Of a stretch of DNA of 35,138 bases, positions 32,091 through 35,138 are shown piece by piece. Each line of letters opens with the position of its first letter. The first letter of the stretch is position 1. The notes below the pieces were generated by a model, which saw nothing but the letters and a program-made list of their open reading frames with translations, did not search any database and was not told the DNA's origin. The stretch spans positions 1 to 35,138 of the forward strand of contig JBGSST010000374.1 in the NCBI GenBank assembly GCA_041736915.1, written 5' to 3'. A program made the position numbers and the translations under genes. The stretch comes from JBGSST01 sp041736915. Its GTDB lineage: Bacteria > Bdellovibrionota > FAC87 > UBA2466.

Positions 32091-33494
32091 CTATTCGAGG
32101 ACCTTGCCAGGATTCAAGAGCCCCTTCGGATCGAAGGCTTTTTTGATTTCCCTGAAAATACGCATCTCTTCTGGCGTGCGGCTGAAAGGCAGCCAGCTTT
32201 TTTTCAGTAGCCCCACGCCGTGTTCCGCCGAGACGCTTCCGCCAAAGCTTTTCAGTACGTCGAAGACCCATTTCTCGACGATCACATAGTCCTTCTCGAA
32301 CTGGGCGTCGTCGACGCCCGGCCGCTTGAGAAGGTTGAGGTGAGGACTGCCGTCACCCCAGTGGCCGAATAGATAATAGTCGAGCCCCAGTGTGGGCTGC
32401 CCGGCGAACCAGGTTTGAACTGCCGCCAGAAGCTCCGCAATCCGGTGGGGCGCCACCGCGATATCGAACTTCTTTACCTTGGATTTTTTTTGCAGGCTTT
32501 CGGTAATGCCCTCGCGCAGCTTCCAGAGCTCCTGCGCTTCACGTTCTGACTGGGCGAGTAGCCCGTCGGCCACCTCACCGGTCTCTAGAACTTTACCCAG
32601 CCATTCGGTCAGTGGCTCCTCCAGCGGCTTACCCGCTAGGGCCTCGACCTCCATCAGCAGATAAAACTCGGGCTCGGGGGTAAAGCGCGTATCCACCCCA
32701 AGTTGCTCTTTCACCGCGAGGGCACAGGCGCGCGAGAAAAACTCGAGGGCCACGATGTGAAACGGCCCCCTTCGCGCCTCGCGGAAAAGCGTCTCCACGT
32801 TTTTCAATCCGTTTACGCCGAAAAGAAAAACCTTCGATTCTTCCGGAATGCGGGTCAGTTTCAACGTCGCTTCGGTTACGACGGCGAGCGTGCCTTCGCT
32901 GCCGCAGATGAGCTGCACGAGATCGTAGCCGGTATTGTTCTTCTCGAGGCCGCGGTTTAACTGCAAAAGTTCGCCGCTCATGGTGACGGCTTCGAGGCCG
33001 GTAACCCATTTTCGTGCCATCCCGTATCGGATCACGCGTACGCCGCCGGCGTTCGTAGAAAGGTTGCCGCCAATTTGCGAGCTACCCTTCGCGGCCAGAT
33101 CGATCGGCCACGTCAGCCCCTCTTGCCGGCAGTGATCGTGCACGGCTTGCGTAATGGCTCCGGCCTGCACGCGCACGGAAAAGCCCAACGTATCGACGGG
33201 AAAAATCTTGCTCATCCGGGAAAGGCTAAGCACGGCTTGCCCATCCAGGGGCACTGCGCCACCAGCCAAACCGGTGCGCCCGCCCGAAGGCACGACGGGA
33301 TAGTTTTGCTCGTAGCAAAATTTGAGAACGCGGCAGACCTCTTCCGTGGTGCGGGGAAGAAAGACCACCCCGGGCTTACCCGCTCGGCGAGTCCAGTCCG
33401 AGGCATAAACCCACATCTCGGTGGGATCGCTCTCGACGATCTCTTCCGGCAGCTGAGTGAGTGCGAGGCGAATAAACTCGTCAGTGCGGCTCAT
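32091..33494 (-). CDS. FAD-linked D-2-hydroxyacid dehydrogenase (GlcD/Dld type)
   Basis: This 467-residue protein has the PCMH-type FAD-binding domain with PRTTEEVCRVLKFC, the pyrophosphate loop PSGGRTGLAGGAVP and GGNLSTNAGGVRVIRYG. A C-terminal substrate domain includes YYLFGHWGDGSPHLNL and SAEHGVGLLKKSW. Enzymes of this kind oxidise glycolate, D-lactate or D-2-hydroxyglutarate and pass electrons to the respiratory chain. The ATG at 33494 is chosen because its first base overlaps the upstream stop (ATGA) and the chain then starts normally. The longer frame to 33605 adds a basic low-complexity stretch lying over another gene. Co-transcription with an FAH-family hydrolase and a thiolase points to acid catabolism. 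Confidence 0.9.
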   Translation of the reverse strand: MSRTDEFIRLALTQLPEEIVESDPTEMWVYASDWTRRAGKPGVVFLPRTTEEVCRVLKFCYEQNYPVVPSGGRTGLAGGAVPLDGQAVLSLSRMSKIFPVDTLGFSVRVQAGAITQAVHDHCRQEGLTWPIDLAAKGSSQIGGNLSTNAGGVRVIRYGMARKWVTGLEAVTMSGELLQLNRGLEKNNTGYDLVQLICGSEGTLAVVTEATLKLTRIPEESKVFLFGVNGLKNVETLFREARRGPFHIVALEFFSRACALAVKEQLGVDTRFTPEPEFYLLMEVEALAGKPLEEPLTEWLGKVLETGEVADGLLAQSEREAQELWKLREGITESLQKKSKVKKFDIAVAPHRIAELLAAVQTWFAGQPTLGLDYYLFGHWGDGSPHLNLLKRPGVDDAQFEKDYVIVEKWVFDVLKSFGGSVSAEHGVGLLKKSWLPFSRTPEEMRIFREIKKAFDPKGLLNPGKVLE

Positions 33495-34120
33495 TGCCAA
33501 ACCACCGCGTAATGAAGCTCTCCCCACGACATCATGGCCCGATCGCCCGCCACCACCGGGCCGACGCCCGCGGGAGTTCCGGTAAACAACAAGTCGCCAT
33601 CGCACAAGGGGAAGAACTGGCTGGCGTACTCGATCGCGGACTCAATCTTCATCGTCATCTGATTGGCCGTGCCCCGCTGCCGGACTTTGCCACCGAGCAG
33701 GAACGTAAACTCTTTATTGGCGTAATCCGCAAAGCGCGACGGCGGCACCCACGGCCCCACCACGGCGGCGTCGGGAAACACCTTACCCGTCGTCCAGGGG
33801 TGCCCGTTTTTCTTCAGCTCTGCCTGATGATCGCGCAACGTCATATCGAGCCCCAGCGTGAGGGCGTCGATCTGCTCGCGGGCCTGGATGGCGCTGATCC
33901 GGTAGCCGCCTTTTTTGATCCGCACCACGATCTCAGCCTCATGGTGCAAGCTACCCATCTCCTTGGGCGGCATTCGCAACGTCAGTGTGGTGCCCGAGGT
34001 GTCGACCGAACGCAGCACACTGGGCGGCTTCAAAAAGATAACCGGCTTGTCGGGCACGGCGTCGCCTAGCTCTTTAGCGTGATCGAGATAGTTTTTTCCG
34101 AGGCAGACGATTTTATCCAC
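33491..34120 (-). CDS. Fumarylacetoacetate hydrolase-family protein
   Basis: This 209-residue single-domain FAH-fold protein shows CLGKNYLDHAKELG near the N-terminus, the metal-binding HHEAEIVV (HxExE, about 59-66), GLDMTLRDHQ, PWTTGKVFPDA and the closing LLFTGTPAGVGPV. The family includes acylpyruvases, oxaloacetate decarboxylases and hydratases that act on beta-keto acids with Mg2+. Its length fits the short acylpyruvase-type group (about 210-220). It lies in one operon: the thiolase stop is 9 bases upstream and the FAD dehydrogenase start overlaps its stop. This suggests a shared pathway for keto- or hydroxyacids, but the substrate is unknown. Confidence 0.9.
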   Translation of the reverse strand: MDKIVCLGKNYLDHAKELGDAVPDKPVIFLKPPSVLRSVDTSGTTLTLRMPPKEMGSLHHEAEIVVRIKKGGYRISAIQAREQIDALTLGLDMTLRDHQAELKKNGHPWTTGKVFPDAAVVGPWVPPSRFADYANKEFTFLLGGKVRQRGTANQMTMKIESAIEYASQFFPLCDGDLLFTGTPAGVGPVVAGDRAMMSWGELHYAVVWQ

Positions 34121-34129
34121 GGACGATCC

Positions 34130-35138
34130 TTACTTTTCGATGGTAGCTACCGTACCCATGCCGCCGCCGGTACAAATCGAGATGAGCCCCTTACCCGAGC
34201 CCTTCTCATCCAGCAGCTTGGCCACGGTGGCGAGAATGCGGGCGCCGGTGGCCCCAAACGGATGGCCCAGCGCTACGCTGCCGCCCGCCACGTTCAGCTT
34301 TTGCCGGGGCACGGAGCCCAATGGTGCTTCTTTGCCGAGCTTCGTGCGGCAGAACTCCGGAGACTCCCACGCTTTGAGAGTGCAGAGCACCTGCGCGGCG
34401 AAGGCTTCGTGAATTTCGTAGAAGTCGAAGTCGCCAAGGCCAAAGCCGCGGCGATCGAGCAGCTTGGGCACGGCGTAAGTGGGGGCCATCAACAGCCCCT
34501 CTTCCTTTAAGTTGATCGCCGCGCTCTCGAAGCCGGTTAGGAACGCCCGAATGGGGAAACGGTTGCGCTTCGCCCATTCTTCCGACGCCAGAAACACCAT
34601 CGCGGCGCCATCGGTGAGCGGCGAGCTATTCCCCGCGGTAAGCGTGCCCGCGCCGCTGAAATCGAAAGCGGGCTTCAGCTTTTCCATCTTTTCCATCGAG
34701 GTGTCGGCGCGAAGGTTGTTGTCGCGCTCGATTCCGCGCACCGGCAGGACCAGATCGGAATAAAATCCGCGGGCGAACGCGGCGGCGCCGTTACGGTGGC
34801 TAGCCAAAGCCAGTTCGTCTTGCGCGCGGCGGCTGATGGACCAGGTTTTGGCCATCTGCTCACAGTGCTCGCCCATCGACCTCCCCGTCTGGGGTTCGTA
34901 CGCCGGCGGCGTTTCGGGAATGAGCTCTTTAAAGTTGAAGCCCTTCAGCGTTTTCACGCGGTCCATCATCGACTTCGACTTGGAAAACTTAACGAGCCGG
35001 CGCGATCCCTTGGGGTTCAGATAAAACGCCACGTTGCTCATCGACTCAGCACCCCCCGCAATTCCACAGTCGATCATGCCGGCCGAAATTTTCAGCGCCA
35101 CCGTGATGGCCGCGTCGAGCCCGGTCGCGCAGGCGCGC
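34130..35138 (-). CDS. Thiolase (acetyl-CoA C-acyltransferase), C-terminal part, cut by right edge
   Basis: The visible 335 residues start at the edge with the nucleophile region RACATGLDAA (active-site Cys), then IAGGAESMSNV. Near the end come the other two catalytic segments, YEIHEAFAAQ (His) and NVAGGSVALGHPFGATGAR (His), and CTGGGMG (Cys). The N-terminal 80-100 residues lie beyond the window, so the start is not seen. An ATG-like GTG at 35101 is internal, because the catalytic Cys would be lost if it were used. The insertion around FYLNPKGSRRLVKFSK fits long-chain FadI/FadA-type enzymes. It releases acetyl-CoA in beta-oxidation and heads the operon with the FAH hydrolase and FAD dehydrogenase. 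Confidence 0.92.
   Translation of the reverse strand, partial: RACATGLDAAITVALKISAGMIDCGIAGGAESMSNVAFYLNPKGSRRLVKFSKSKSMMDRVKTLKGFNFKELIPETPPAYEPQTGRSMGEHCEQMAKTWSISRRAQDELALASHRNGAAAFARGFYSDLVLPVRGIERDNNLRADTSMEKMEKLKPAFDFSGAGTLTAGNSSPLTDGAAMVFLASEEWAKRNRFPIRAFLTGFESAAINLKEEGLLMAPTYAVPKLLDRRGFGLGDFDFYEIHEAFAAQVLCTLKAWESPEFCRTKLGKEAPLGSVPRQKLNVAGGSVALGHPFGATGARILATVAKLLDEKGSGKGLISICTGGGMGTVATIEK

Overview
The window is 35,138 bases of moderately GC-rich, gene-dense bacterial chromosome with short or overlapping intergenic gaps. I see no insertion sequence, phage gene or CRISPR array. Gram-negative features are many Sec signal peptides, a periplasmic cupredoxin, a DUF218/ElyC-like envelope protein, and secreted peptidases and glycanases. 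The small secreted protein at 1320-1730, the abundance of exported proteases and the general gene style suggest a Bdellovibrio-like or related delta-type lineage. That placement is inference from style; no taxonomic marker gene is present.

Layout. 1-1800: the 5' end of a secreted protein (cut by the left edge), a tRNA-Asn(GUU) with a good promoter, a four-helix-bundle protein, a strong promoter followed by a cloverleaf-like structured RNA, and a small exported protein ending at a textbook terminator. 1804-4215: a large S41-type exported peptidase. 4403-8390 (+): a tandem pair of DPM1-like GT2 enzymes, the second fused to a multi-spanning GT-C-like domain, then a GT4, all joined by ATGA overlaps. 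8338-12858 (-): a GH5-like secreted hydrolase, a small exported protein, a CPA2 cation/proton antiporter and a TagB/TagF-like polyol-phosphate polymerase. 12986-17461 (+): HAD phosphatase, a double-headed nucleotidyltransferase, and a GT-C-like membrane protein fused to a phosphoribulokinase/uridine-kinase-like domain. 17458-18321 (-): class II aldolase. 18357-19741 (+): a phosphodiesterase-like TIM-barrel protein and a GT2. 19641-23788 (-): two paralogous YfhO-like membrane proteins.

23814-35138 is mostly housekeeping or catabolic: pdxH (+); an M14 carboxypeptidase, Smr-like protein and glycerolipid acyltransferase operon (-); a DEDDh exonuclease and MazG-like pyrophosphohydrolase (+), an unknown exported protein (+) and a papain-like exported protease (+); a near-perfect palindrome at 30889-30941; then minus-strand genes for a DUF218 protein, a cupredoxin, and an FAD hydroxyacid dehydrogenase, FAH-family hydrolase and thiolase operon, the thiolase cut by the right edge.

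How the genes may work together. Positions 4403-23788 read as one surface-glycan island. It contains tools for making and nucleotide-activating a phosphorylated small polyol or sugar (aldolase, kinase domain, HAD, double nucleotidyltransferase) and polymerising it through phosphodiesters (TagF-like). It also contains tools for decorating or transferring sugars on the periplasmic side with polyprenyl-phosphate sugars (GT2 enzymes plus GT-C and YfhO-like partners). The kinase/GT-C fusion and the double nucleotidyltransferase are the least conventional parts and are the best candidates for undescribed biology.
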